Shown: positions 10,974 through 20,900 of the stretch, piece by piece
How the letters are laid out: each line of letters starts with the position of its first letter
Numbering within the stretch: position 1 is the stretch's first letter
Assembly: GCA_040766885.1 (NCBI GenBank)
Contig: JAXGPP010000021.1
Span: 62,001 to 126,000 of the forward strand
Length of the DNA stretch: 64,000 nucleotides
Direction of reading: 5' to 3'
Source: JAXGPP01 sp040766885
GTDB taxonomy: Bacteria > Planctomycetota > Planctomycetia > Pirellulales > Thermoguttaceae
Position numbers and translations under genes: made by a program
Notes under the pieces: model-generated
Databases searched by the model: none
What the model was told of the DNA's origin: nothing
The model's input: only the letters and a program-made list of their open reading frames with translations

Positions 10974-12350
10974 GGTGCTGTAGCAACACTACTGGGGATT
11001 GTCATTAACGCGCTGAACGTTCTGCCGTATTGTCCCGGTCCCAAGCTGACCACGGAGGGCAGCCATGTCGGGACCGAAAGAATACCGAGCCGATTATACC
11101 GAGAAAATCGCGCGTGTTGAGGATCTGGCGAAGGCCCAGATCATCCGCCATAGTCGGAATTTGTGCCACCGGCGGTGCCTGCAGCGCGAGCGGAGGTGCT
11201 ACCGGCATCGGACGCTGGAACGGGTGTTGCACGATCTCGATGACTTGCTGCGGGCGCGGCCTCGTGACCCTCTCGTCACGTACTCGCAACATCATTGCTG
11301 TAAATGCAAAGACTACTTCAACGCGGACATGTCGGACTGGGCTTTGCCCAAGAGCCACTACACCCACCGTGTCGTGGCAATGGCCGTGCGCCTGGTAGTG
11401 GAGGATGGATTATCCTACCACGCGGCGAGTTGGCATCTCTGGCGGGACCACCGAGTCTTTGTGCTCTACACCGCGATTCAGAACTGGGTGGAGCGGGGCG
11501 AAAAAGGCGGAGTAACACATCGGCGACCTGTAACTGGACGCCGCGCTGGATGATTTCTCGGGGTACATTGCGGCCGACGAGTTGTACGACGGTTCATTCT
11601 GCGTTCTTTCGATTGTGGACAACCGCACCTTTCGCCGTCTCATCCATGAAGTAGTGGACCACCCGGATCACGCCGACATCGAGCGATTCTTCCGGGTGTT
11701 CCAGGCGGCGATCCAGGGGCGCAAGCTGCTGTTACACGGCATCACGACCGCGGGCTCGAACTTCTACCCTGAGCCAATTCCCAGAATTTCTGGCGATGTT
11801 TCCCACCAGCGCTGCGAGTTTCGCGTCATCAAGGAACTGACGAAGGCAGTGCTGCACGCGCTGGCGAAGGTCCGCAAGGAGTTGGCCGCCACGAAGCCCA
11901 AGCGTGGCCGCGGGCGTCCGTCTTCTGCCGCCGCCCACACGGCAGCGCGGCAGGCCGAGCGGATCGAACAGAAAGTCGGAGACCTGTTTCAGCATTGTTG
12001 CCCGTTCGTGCAGCACGTCCTGACTCCACCCCAGCGACGAAACCCGCTGCGCAATATCCGCGGGCGACCCGAGTTACGAACGCTTCAAGGTAGCTTGGAT
12101 GAAGTGTGCCGCCTCTTCGGCCGTCGCTTCCGCACTGACACCGCGTTGGAAAAACGCGCGCGGCTGCGGCGCCGTGTCCGGCGATTCAAGTGGATCGGCA
12201 AGACGCTGCAAAGGCTATTCTCGCCCAACTTGGAAAAGGCGCTGACTTTCTTGGATGATAAACGCCTTCCTTCCACGTCCAATGCGGCGGAACGCGGGAA
12301 CCGCCGTCATCGCAAGATACAAAAGACCGTATCTCGAGCCCGGAATCGCA
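10974..12350 (+). mobile_element. Decayed ISL3-like element (copy 1)
   Basis: Diverged relative of the two intact elements at 12528-14045 and 43143-44660. The left end (GGTGCTGTAGCAACACTAC) aligns with their terminal repeat at the same 91-base distance from the transposase ATG. Homology runs to about 12350, after which the right end and its inverted repeat are missing. The intact copy 2 has inserted 178 bases beyond. The 8 bases left of this copy (GGTTTTCA) nearly match the duplication around copy 2 (GGTTTTCC), which may reflect target preference. Confidence 0.75.
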
Positions 12351-12421
12351 ATCGCGCACGGATCCTCCGTACAGTGTGCGGCAGGATGCGTTCATCCGCC
12401 TTGTCGACAGTCCATCGATAG
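11065..12421 (+). pseudogene. ISL3-like transposase, inactivated
   Basis: The first part (11065-11553) carries a four-Cys zinc ribbon whose first pair is changed (CHRRCLQR) and the conserved YTHRVVAMAVRLVVEDGL region. Two in-frame stops at about 11516-11560 separate it from the DDE part (11570-12421). In the DDE part, the second catalytic Asp, found as ITTDGSN in the intact copies, is Ala here (ITTAGSN). The C-terminus diverges after RKIQKTVSRA. With stops and a lost catalytic residue it cannot be active. Confidence 0.8.
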
Positions 12422-12519
12422 AGGGGGCATTGCCGCGTTGGGGACCCCCGCGAGGCGGCCGTGACCGCGAGTCGTGATCGAATCAGCGGCTCAGGCGAAA
12501 GCAACGAGACGGGTGATGT

Positions 12520-12527
12520 GGTTTTCC
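12520..12527. repeat. Target-site duplication of IS copy 2, left
   Basis: GGTTTTCC immediately left of the terminal inverted repeat, repeated exactly at 14046-14053. An 8-base duplication is what ISL3-family elements make. Confidence 0.85.
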
Positions 12528-14045
12528 GAGTCTGTAGCATCATTACAGAGGGTTATGCGGCTCGTTTCTTGCGAGCGCGATGTAGTGCGTGAGTAGTCAG
12601 ATTGCGTTGCGAGGCTCGTTCCTCGCGTTGCATATCCAAGGCAATCCGCGAGGAGATGTGTGGACAGGTCCGAACGCGATACACGGTCTTCTGCATCTTA
12701 CGGTGACGGCGGTTTCCCCGTTCCACCGCATTTGAGGTGGAAGGAAGGAGTTTGTCGTCCAAGAAGGTCAAGGCTTTCTCCAGGTTGGGAGAGAAGAGCT
12801 TCTGTAATGTTTTGCCGATCCACTGGAAACGCCGCACGCGACGCCGCAGCCGTGCCAGCTTTTCCAACGCAGTGTCGCTGCGGCAGCGACGATCGAAGAG
12901 TCGATACACTTCATCCATGACGCCTCGAAGCGTTCGCAGCTCGGGTCGCCCGCGGGTAATGCGCATCAGGGTCCGCCGCGGGGCTGGAGTCAGAACGTGC
13001 TGCACGAACAGATAACGATGCTGAAACAGGTCTCCGACCTTCCGTTCGATCCACTTGGCCTGCCGCGCCGCCTTGCGGGCGGCGGCCGAAGACGGACGCC
13101 CGCGGCCAAGCTTGGGCTTCGTGGCGACCAATTCCTTGCGGACCTTCGCAAGGGCGTGCAACACGGCCTTCGTCAGTTCCTTGATGACGTGGAACTCACA
13201 GAGTTGGTGAGAAACGTCACCAAACACTGTGGAAATCGGCTCAGGATAGAGGTTCGAGCCGTCGGTTGTGATACCCTGCAACACGAGGCCGCGCCCCTGA
13301 ATCGCCGCCTGGAAGGTGCGGAAGAATCGCTCGATGTCGGCATGGTCTGGGTCGTGGTCCAACACTTCGTAGATGAGGCGGCGAAAGGTGTGGTTGTCCA
13401 CGATCGACAGCACACAGAACGGCCCGTCGTACAACTCGTCGGCCGCGATGTACCCCGAGAAGTTATCCAGTGCGGTGTCCAGGTAATCGCCGCGGATGCG
13501 TTGCTCCGCCTTTTTTCCCCCCGGACTCCACCCAGTTCTGAATCGTGGCGTAGGGGACGAAGACCCGATGGTCCCGCCAGAGATGCCAACTCGCCGCGCG
13601 GTAGGGCAAGCCGTCCTCCACCACCAGACGCACGGCCATCGCCACGACACGGTGGGTGTAGTGGCTCTTGGACAGCGCCAAGTCCGACATGTCCACGTTG
13701 AAGTAGCTCTTGCACTTACAGCAATAATGTTGCGAGTACGTAACGAGAAGATCACGAGGCCGCTCCCGCACCAAGTCGCCGAGATCGTGCAGCGTCCGCT
13801 CAACGGTGCGAACGCGATAGCAACTCCGACCGCACGCCGGGCATGGTCGCGTCGAATAGTTGCGACTCCGCTCGACGCGCAGAGCTTGCGGCAGGTCCTC
13901 AACACGTGTAATACCCTCAGTACAATCCGCTCGATATTCTCCCGGTCCCGACATGGCCACCCTCCGTAGTGCGATTCGGGCCGGGAAAATACGGAAAAAC
14001 GCTCAGCGCCTCAAGAACAACCCTCTGTAATGATGCTACAGACTC
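12528..14045 (-). mobile_element. Intact ISL3-like insertion sequence (copy 2), 1518 bp
   Basis: Bounded by 27-base terminal inverted repeats starting GAGTCTGTAGCATCATTACA, read inward from both ends, and by an exact 8-base target duplication. It encodes one transposase in two frames on the minus strand. Translation in every frame matches the element at 43143-44660, so the copies are identical or nearly so, and transposition was recent. It lies between the decayed copy 1 and the gene at 14183. Confidence 0.93.
12553..13954 (-). CDS. ISL3-like DDE transposase, OrfA plus OrfB across a frameshift
   Basis: OrfA (13954 to 13463) has a zinc ribbon (CPACGRSCYRV, then HYCCKCKSYF) and helix-turn-helix-like sequence. 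OrfB, in the +1 frame, carries the catalytic core: DELYDG, ITTDGSN and NAVERGNRRHRKMQ supply the Asp, Asp and Glu of a DDE enzyme. The frames meet at a run of six G then six A (minus strand, at 13522-13511); reading across it in the +1 direction gives a continuous protein of about 467 residues. GGAGG lies six bases before the ATG. The family call rests on zinc ribbon, 8-base duplications and inverted repeats; I could not check a database. Confidence 0.8.
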
Positions 14046-14053
14046 GGTTTTCC
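14046..14053. repeat. Target-site duplication of IS copy 2, right
   Basis: GGTTTTCC, exact partner of 12520-12527, directly after the right terminal inverted repeat. Confidence 0.85.
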
Positions 14054-14182
14054 TCACTATTCCTTTCATCGAGGGGCACCATGGGCTACGATGGTGGCAC
14101 GTTCGACGTTGCGACCATAACTCTGCGCCGAATGGGCATGCATGTCCTTGGTCTCCGAAACTACGCAGTGCGAGGTGCTACA

Positions 14183-14839
14183 ATGCGCGACCGTGCTTTT
14201 GCAGAAGAGCTCATTACGCTTCTGAACGAACTTGCCAGCACCAAGGCGGTGAAGGACGCAATGAAAGCCGAGGAGCACGCGCAACGATCGGCGCCACCTC
14301 CGTCGGCCCCCCTCGAGTCGGCGCTCAAGAAATTCGAGAGCGATCTTCAGCGAGTGATCGAGGAGAAGGTCGCCCGCCTGAGCGAGGATGAACGAAGGAA
14401 GCTGGCGGAGCGCGCCATACAGTCGCAAACCGACGCCTGCGGGCAGGCATTTCTTGCCGAACGCTATGCCCAGTGCGAGCAGATGGCCCGACAACTCATG
14501 TTGTCCTGCCCCAGCCATTTCCTGTTTCAATTAATGCTGATCTCGACACAGCGGATGGGGCAATCCAACGCGCCTTGGCCGATGATCGCTTCTCTCCTCT
14601 CGCAGTCAGTCAAGGACGTCTGGTACCAGGATCTGCTGAAGCTGACGCTCGGTCAGGCCGATCCGGCCAAGGTGCTGGCCAACGCCAAGGACGACGATCA
14701 GCGTTGCGAAGCCTTGTTCTATACTGCCATGCGGCTGAAAACCCTCGGCCAGAATCAGGCCTCGGTCGCCACGCTCAACCGCTGCGCGGCGACGCACTCG
14801 ACGACGGCCGAGAACCGGTTGGCGAAGATGCGTCCATGA
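14183..14839 (+). CDS. Small protein sharing a repeat with the giant TPR/STAND protein
   Basis: A 218-residue protein. The ATG at 14183 follows GAGGTG; longer starts reach back toward the IS and are unlikely. Residues 1-80 are charged and helical, with a Pro-rich patch (SAPPPSAPLE) and a coiled-coil-like stretch ending LSEDERRKLAERAIQ. Residues about 90-205 match the repeat found four times in the next gene: AERYAQCEQMARQLM, then LMLISTQRMG, LLKLTLGQAD and the diagnostic RCEALFYTAMRLKTLGQ. It precedes the giant gene by 85 bases on the same strand, so the two are probably an operon. It may be a detached copy or a partner of the repeat region. Function unknown. Confidence 0.7.
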   Translation: MRDRAFAEELITLLNELASTKAVKDAMKAEEHAQRSAPPPSAPLESALKKFESDLQRVIEEKVARLSEDERRKLAERAIQSQTDACGQAFLAERYAQCEQMARQLMLSCPSHFLFQLMLISTQRMGQSNAPWPMIASLLSQSVKDVWYQDLLKLTLGQADPAKVLANAKDDDQRCEALFYTAMRLKTLGQNQASVATLNRCAATHSTTAENRLAKMRP

Positions 14840-14924
14840 CGCACCGGTTTGAACGGGCCCGCTGCGGACGCCGGCGGTTCCGCGCCGCGGGCCCAGAGCA
14901 TTGCACCGCGGAAGGGAGCGACTC

Positions 14925-17900
14925 ATGGCATCTCTACCCGAGGGCGCCATCTCTGAGGAAGCGCGGAAACTCGCCGCCAGCCTCCGCGAACAGGCTCCGG
15001 GCGTAAGCCCGCCCGACCTGCTTGCTTGCCTGGAAGCGTTCTGCGGTCGCGACTACCCGCAGGCGGCAAGCCTGGCCCAGTCGCTTGTCGATCGGCATCC
15101 GATCCACGGGCTGATCCAGGTGTTGGGCGTCAGCCTGATGCGGACTGGAGAAGCCATCGGCGCCCGGGTGGTGGTTCCCTTGCTGGCAGAGCAGATGACG
15201 GATCCCTGGGAGCAGAGGCTCGTGCGGCTGACGGTGGGCCTGGAAGACCCGCAGCAGACGCTTACCGCCGCGGTTGACCAGCGTGCGCGGTGCCAGACCC
15301 ACTGCTACAGCGGGATCCGCCTGGCAAGCGAAGGCCGCGTCGAGGCCGCGCGCCGTGAGTTCGACGCCAGCGTCGCGGAAGGGGTCGACTGCTTCGAGAG
15401 CCGCCTGTCGCAGCATGAGCGACTGGCCATTTCCGTCGAACCCGCGGTGCGGATCCGAAGCCTTGCCGAGCGGCTTCGGGAGTTGGTCGGCCAGGGGCGG
15501 CATCGAGAATCGCTGCCCATCGCCACCGAGCACTGCGAATTGACCGCCCGGCAGTATGGCCCGAGCCATCCGGAGCACGTGTCCGCCCTGCTGACCCTCG
15601 GCGAGATCCTCACCGCCCTCGAGCAATATGACGACGCCCGGCGATCGCTCGAACAGGGCGTCGGACTTGCGCGGGCGGCGGCGGGACCAGATCCGGCCCC
15701 GCTGGCGCGAGGCCTGACCCTCCTGGCGGCGGCCTGCGTTCGGGCCGAGGCGTACGATCAGGCCGAGCGGGCTTATGAAGAGCTCGCCGGCATTGTCCGA
15801 AGCCATCGCGGCGAGGACGATGCCGAGTTCGCCAAGCTCCTGCTGTTGTGGGCCGACCTCTGTGCGGCCCGCGGCGATCTGGCTCGCGCGGAGGCTCTCT
15901 GCCAGCGGGCGGGCGACGTGCTGCGTGCGGCGCATGGAGAAGAACACGGCGACTTTGCGGCAGTCCTGCTGCGGCAGGCCGATCTGCACATGAAGAGCCG
16001 CCGCCCAGCTGCCGCCATTCCGCTCTATGAACGGGCCAGCGATATCCTCGCGCGCCTTGCTGGCCCGGAAAGCGAGCCGGTGTATCAGACGCTGCTGCGG
16101 CTGGCGCAGGCCTGGAAGGAAACGGGCGACGTCGTTCAAGCTGGCCGGGCGTTCTGGCGCTGCATGGAACTGCGGACCCCGGACGACGATCGCTACGAAG
16201 CCCTGAAGGCGTTCGCTCGGCACGACTATGCCCGCGCCGGTCAACTGGCATTCTCACTGATCCAGACGAGCGGCGATCTCCTCTTCTACTACCTTCTGCT
16301 CATCGCGCTCGAGCGAATGGGAGCCGACGCCGAGAAGGAGCAGATCGCGAGCTTTGCCCTGGAGCGGACCGCCTCCTCACACCCGTGGGAGCACGCCTTG
16401 TTTCGGTTGATCCTGGGACGTCTCGACCGCGATGCGGTCCTGCAGCTGGCCGAGACGGACGTCCAACGGTGCCAAGTCCGCTATTACGCCGCCATGCGGC
16501 TGCTTGGCGAAGGGCGAGTGGAGGAGGGGCGAAGCGAGCTTCGTGCCTGCCTGGCGTGCCGGGGAGAGTGCCAGGAACTGATCCTGGCCAGCCTGGAACT
16601 GGAGCCGCTGGCGGGCGGCGTCGCAGAAGCGTCCGAGACCGACCAGCAATTCGCGTTCCGCCGCTCCGCCGCGTCGCGCTCTTTTGAAGAGGGGCGGCTC
16701 AGCGAGGCGTATGCCCAGGCGGAGGAGGCTTTTTCCGCCGAACTGCGACTCCGCGGCGACGCTCATCCCGACACCGGGCTGAGCCGATTGTGGACCGCGA
16801 TGCTGGCATTCCTTTCGGGCGATCATGAGCGGGCGGCGCAGTTATTTGCCGAGTGCCTGAAGCACTGGCCGGCAACTTGCCCGAACGAGCGGGCGTGTCT
16901 CGAACACTTCGCCGCCGGCCATTATCGCCGGCTGTTGTCGACGACGCAGCAGATGATCGGCGACAACGAACTCTCGTCGCCCTATTACCTGCTGCGGCTG
17001 GTGGCCGCGCAGCGACTGGGCTGCCTGGAATCGCTTGCCTCGGAGGCGAGAAGCGTGGCGGAAACCGAACCTTCGTTGACCGGCGCGGTCGCCGTTCTCC
17101 TCGGCGACCAGCCATCGCAGGACGTGAGGCAGCTCGGCGACTCGCATCAGGACCGGCTGTGCTTCTGCCGCGCCGCCGCCGCGATCTCGCAGGGAAAGCC
17201 GGAAGAGGCGCAGGCGGCGTTTGGCGACGGGATCGCCGCGCGCCTGCGATCCGGCGGCGAAATCACGCCGGATGTCGTCCTTGCCGCGGCCGATTACTTC
17301 CGGCCGCAGTCAGCGGAGCCGCCCGGGACCGGGCTCGACGCGCGGTTGCTGGAAGCCGTCGCGTTGTTCGCCGCCGGCCAGCGGGAAGCAGCCCTGGACC
17401 TGGCCTCGAGCGTTTGTCCTCCTGGTTCCACGGCGGACGGCGCCGGACCGGCCGACTGGACCGTCGCCGGCGCGCTGAACCGCCTGTCCGGGCGAAATGA
17501 GGCCGCCACCGCGTGCTTCCGCGCCGCGCTGGCGCGCTGGCCCTTTGAGGAACCCGACGACCGGGACCTGGTCGATCTGTTCGCCGCGCACGAGTACGAG
17601 CGCTGCGCCACGGAAGCCCAGACGCGCCGGCTCTGTTCGCTGGGCACCCCGCCTGAAGTGCTTCAAGCGGTCCTGATCTCCGCGCAGCGACTGGGCGGAG
17701 TCCAGGCTGTCGAGCATCTCATCAACGCCGGCGACACGGCCCTCGCCGGGCGGAGTTGGGAACGGCGGCTATTCGAGTTGACTGCCGGCCTGGCCAGCGA
17801 GAGCGAGACGTTGGCGGCGGCCGAGTCCGAGCGTGGCCGGTGCCAGGCCGAGTTCTACGCGGCCGCGCGGCGGTTCACCTGCGGCGAGGTGGATGCGGCT

Positions 17901-20900
17901 CGCGCGGGATTTGTGTCGTGCCTGGAGGCCCAACTTCGATCCGCCCAGCGCCCCTGTCTGGAGGCCGTTCTGGCCGGGCTTCATTTCGATGCGCCCCTTC
18001 CCGAGAGCGGCTCCGCGCAGTGCCGCCTCCACCTGCTAGAGTCCGAGATGCAGTCGCTGACGAAGCGCAAGGAGTACGCACTGGCCCTGGACTGCGCGAT
18101 CCGCGCCCGGGATCTCGCCGCGGAGGCGTTTGGCAACGAACCGCGGACCCAGGCGGTGGCGATCAACAACCTGGCGGTCGCCCTGCAGCAGGCCGGCCGT
18201 CTCGACGAGTCGCTGGAACTCCATCGGCAGGCGCTCGCGATGCGCCGGCAGTGGAGCGGAGAGGATCCGGGCGGAGTCGCTCAGAGCCTCCACAATCTGT
18301 GCATGCTGCACTGTCAGCGGAACGAGTTCGCCGCGGCGGAACTCTGTGGCGAAGAAGCCGCTGCACTGTGTCGCAAAATGCCAGCGGCGAGTCTCTCCGC
18401 ACTGGTCCCGTGTCTGCACCTTCTGGCCAAGTGCAAGGAGCGGCTGGAGAAATGGGAACAGGTCGAGCCGCTTCTTCAGGAGGCGGTGGACCGGACGGCG
18501 CCAGCACACGGGGGCGAGTTGTCCACACATCAAGAGGCGCTCAACCGTCTCCAGGATTATCTCCTCCGCCGGGGTGAGGACGATCGGGCGACCGAGGTTG
18601 GGGTTCGGCTGTTCACATCCGCCACCGGCGCGCGAGAGGCATCCGATCATGTTCGCTCCACGATCCAGTCGGTGAACGCGATGGCGAGGCACTGGGCCGC
18701 TCAGCCCGGCGAACAGTCAGACGGAATGGTCGAGCGATTTCAAGCGATTGTTGAACAGGAGAAGGAAGTCATTCGCCTGGAGAACGCTGGCCGGACGCAG
18801 GATGCACTGGCATTGGCGCAGAAGACCCTCGAGGAGTTGCAGCGGCTGACAGGCACGGACACCGCGCATTACGCCGCGCACCTGTCGCATCTGGCGATGC
18901 TGCACCACAAAGCGGGTGAGTGGCCGCAGGCAGTGCGGGCGCAGAGCCAGTCGGTCGAAATCCTGCGCCGCGCGCTGGGCGACGAACACCCCTCTTTGGG
19001 ACATCAGTGGGAGGCGTTGATCGGCTATCGCATCGCCCAGGCCAAAGGCTTGGAAGAAGACGGCGACTGGGAAGCCGCTCTGGAAACGGCAATCGAGGCC
19101 CGCGACACCGCCGCGCGCTACGTGGGCAAGACGAGCCGCGCGTACGCGGGAGCGTCGCTGGAGTTGTTCGAGCTGGCCCAACGGATGGCGAAAGCCCGTC
19201 CCGAGAGCAAGGCCCTTTCGGTGGCAGCTGCCGTGGGTCTCGAAATGCTCGAGCTCGGGACGGGAACGATGGCCGACAGTCATCCTGGAGTGGCGCTGGA
19301 GGACAGGGCCGAGGAGCAATCGGAACGGTCGATCGCGGTGTTCGTCTCCTCCACATTCCGCGACATGATGGCGGAACGCGAGATGCTGGTGAAGCAGGTT
19401 TTTCCCCGCCTCCGGACTTTATGCGAAGCCCGCGGGGTCGGGTGGGTCGAGGTCGACTTGCGCTGGGGAATTAATGAGGAGCAGGTCCAGCGCGCCGGCG
19501 TCGTGCGGACATGCCTGGCGGCCATCGACCGCTGCCGACCATTCTTCCTGTGCATGCTTGGAGAGCGGTACGGGTGGCAACCCGAGCGGATCGAAAAGGG
19601 CTTGGATCGCGAGTTTCCGTGGATTGAGGAATATGCCGGCTGTTCGGTCACCGAACTGGAGATCATCCACGCCGTGCTCCGCGACCCGCAACATGCCGAC
19701 CAGGCGTTCTTCTACTTTCGCGATCCGAAGTATCTGGACCGCCTTCCGCCGAGCAGTCGCCGAGAAGACTTCGTGGCGGAAAACGAGCGGGCTCGGCAGA
19801 AGCTCGTCGACCTCAAACGCCGCATCCGCCGCAGTCCGGCTAAGCTCCGTGAGGGCTATGCCGACGCCGAGGAGTTCGGCAAGCTCGTGCTGGAGGATTT
19901 CACGGCGCTGGTCGAGCGGCTCTTTCCCGCCGAGTCGGCCCCCGACCCGCGCCAGCGCGAGGCGCTGCAGCACGAAGCCTTCGCCCAGACACGACGCGGG
20001 GCATACGTTGCCCGGCTTGAGGACTTCGAGGTGCTGGACCACCACGCACGAGCCGTGGAGACAAGGCCCTTGGTGGTGACGGCCGTCGCGGGGATGGGGA
20101 AGTCGTCACTACTAGCCAATTGGGCCTGCCGGTTTCGTCAGTGCGAACCACGAGTCTGCACCATCACCCATTTCGCAGGCTGCTCGGATCTGGCCGGCCG
20201 ATGGCCGGCGATGTTGCGCCGGATCATGGCAGAACTCCAGCATCGGCGGCAACTCGACGGCGAGTTGCCGGAAGATGAACCGGGCCTTATCGACACTTTC
20301 TCTCAGTGGCTGGCGAGAGCGGCGGCGAAGGGCCCCGTCGCGCTGGTCATCGACGGTCTGGACGAGTTGAGTGGCAGCGGGGAGGAGACGCCTCTGTGCT
20401 GGCTGCCGTCCAAACTGCCTCCGGACGTCAGCCTCATCGCCTCAACGGCTCCTGGGCCGACGCTCGACTCGGTGCTGGCGCGAGGTTGGAACCGGCACGA
20501 GGTCGCGCCGTTGCGCGCGGCGGAGCGGACCCGGCTGGTCGAGAGCTACCTCCAGGCGGCGGGAAAGAGCCTTTTGCCCGATCAGGTCCGTTACCTGGTC
20601 AGCCATCCCCAGACAGCCAATCCCCTCTTCCTGCGAACGCTGCTGGAGGAGCTGCGGCTGTTCGGCAGCCACGAGGCCATCGACCACCAGATCGCCGAGT
20701 TGGCATCGGCCGCGACGCTTCAGGCGCTGTTCGATCACGTGCTCAAGCGGCTGGAGGCCGACTACGAGCGCGACCGACCGGGTCTGGTGCGCGATGCGCT
20801 CAGTCTGCTTTGGGCTTCGCGGCTCGGCCTGAGCGAAGTCGAACTCCTCGAGCTGCTCGGCCCGCCCGGTATGCCGCTTCCGCAAGCGGTTTGGACTCCG

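Noticed and set aside
14934..16244. 436-codon minus-strand open frame inside the giant gene
   Set aside because: Shadow of the TPR region; the plus strand has clear repeats and domains.
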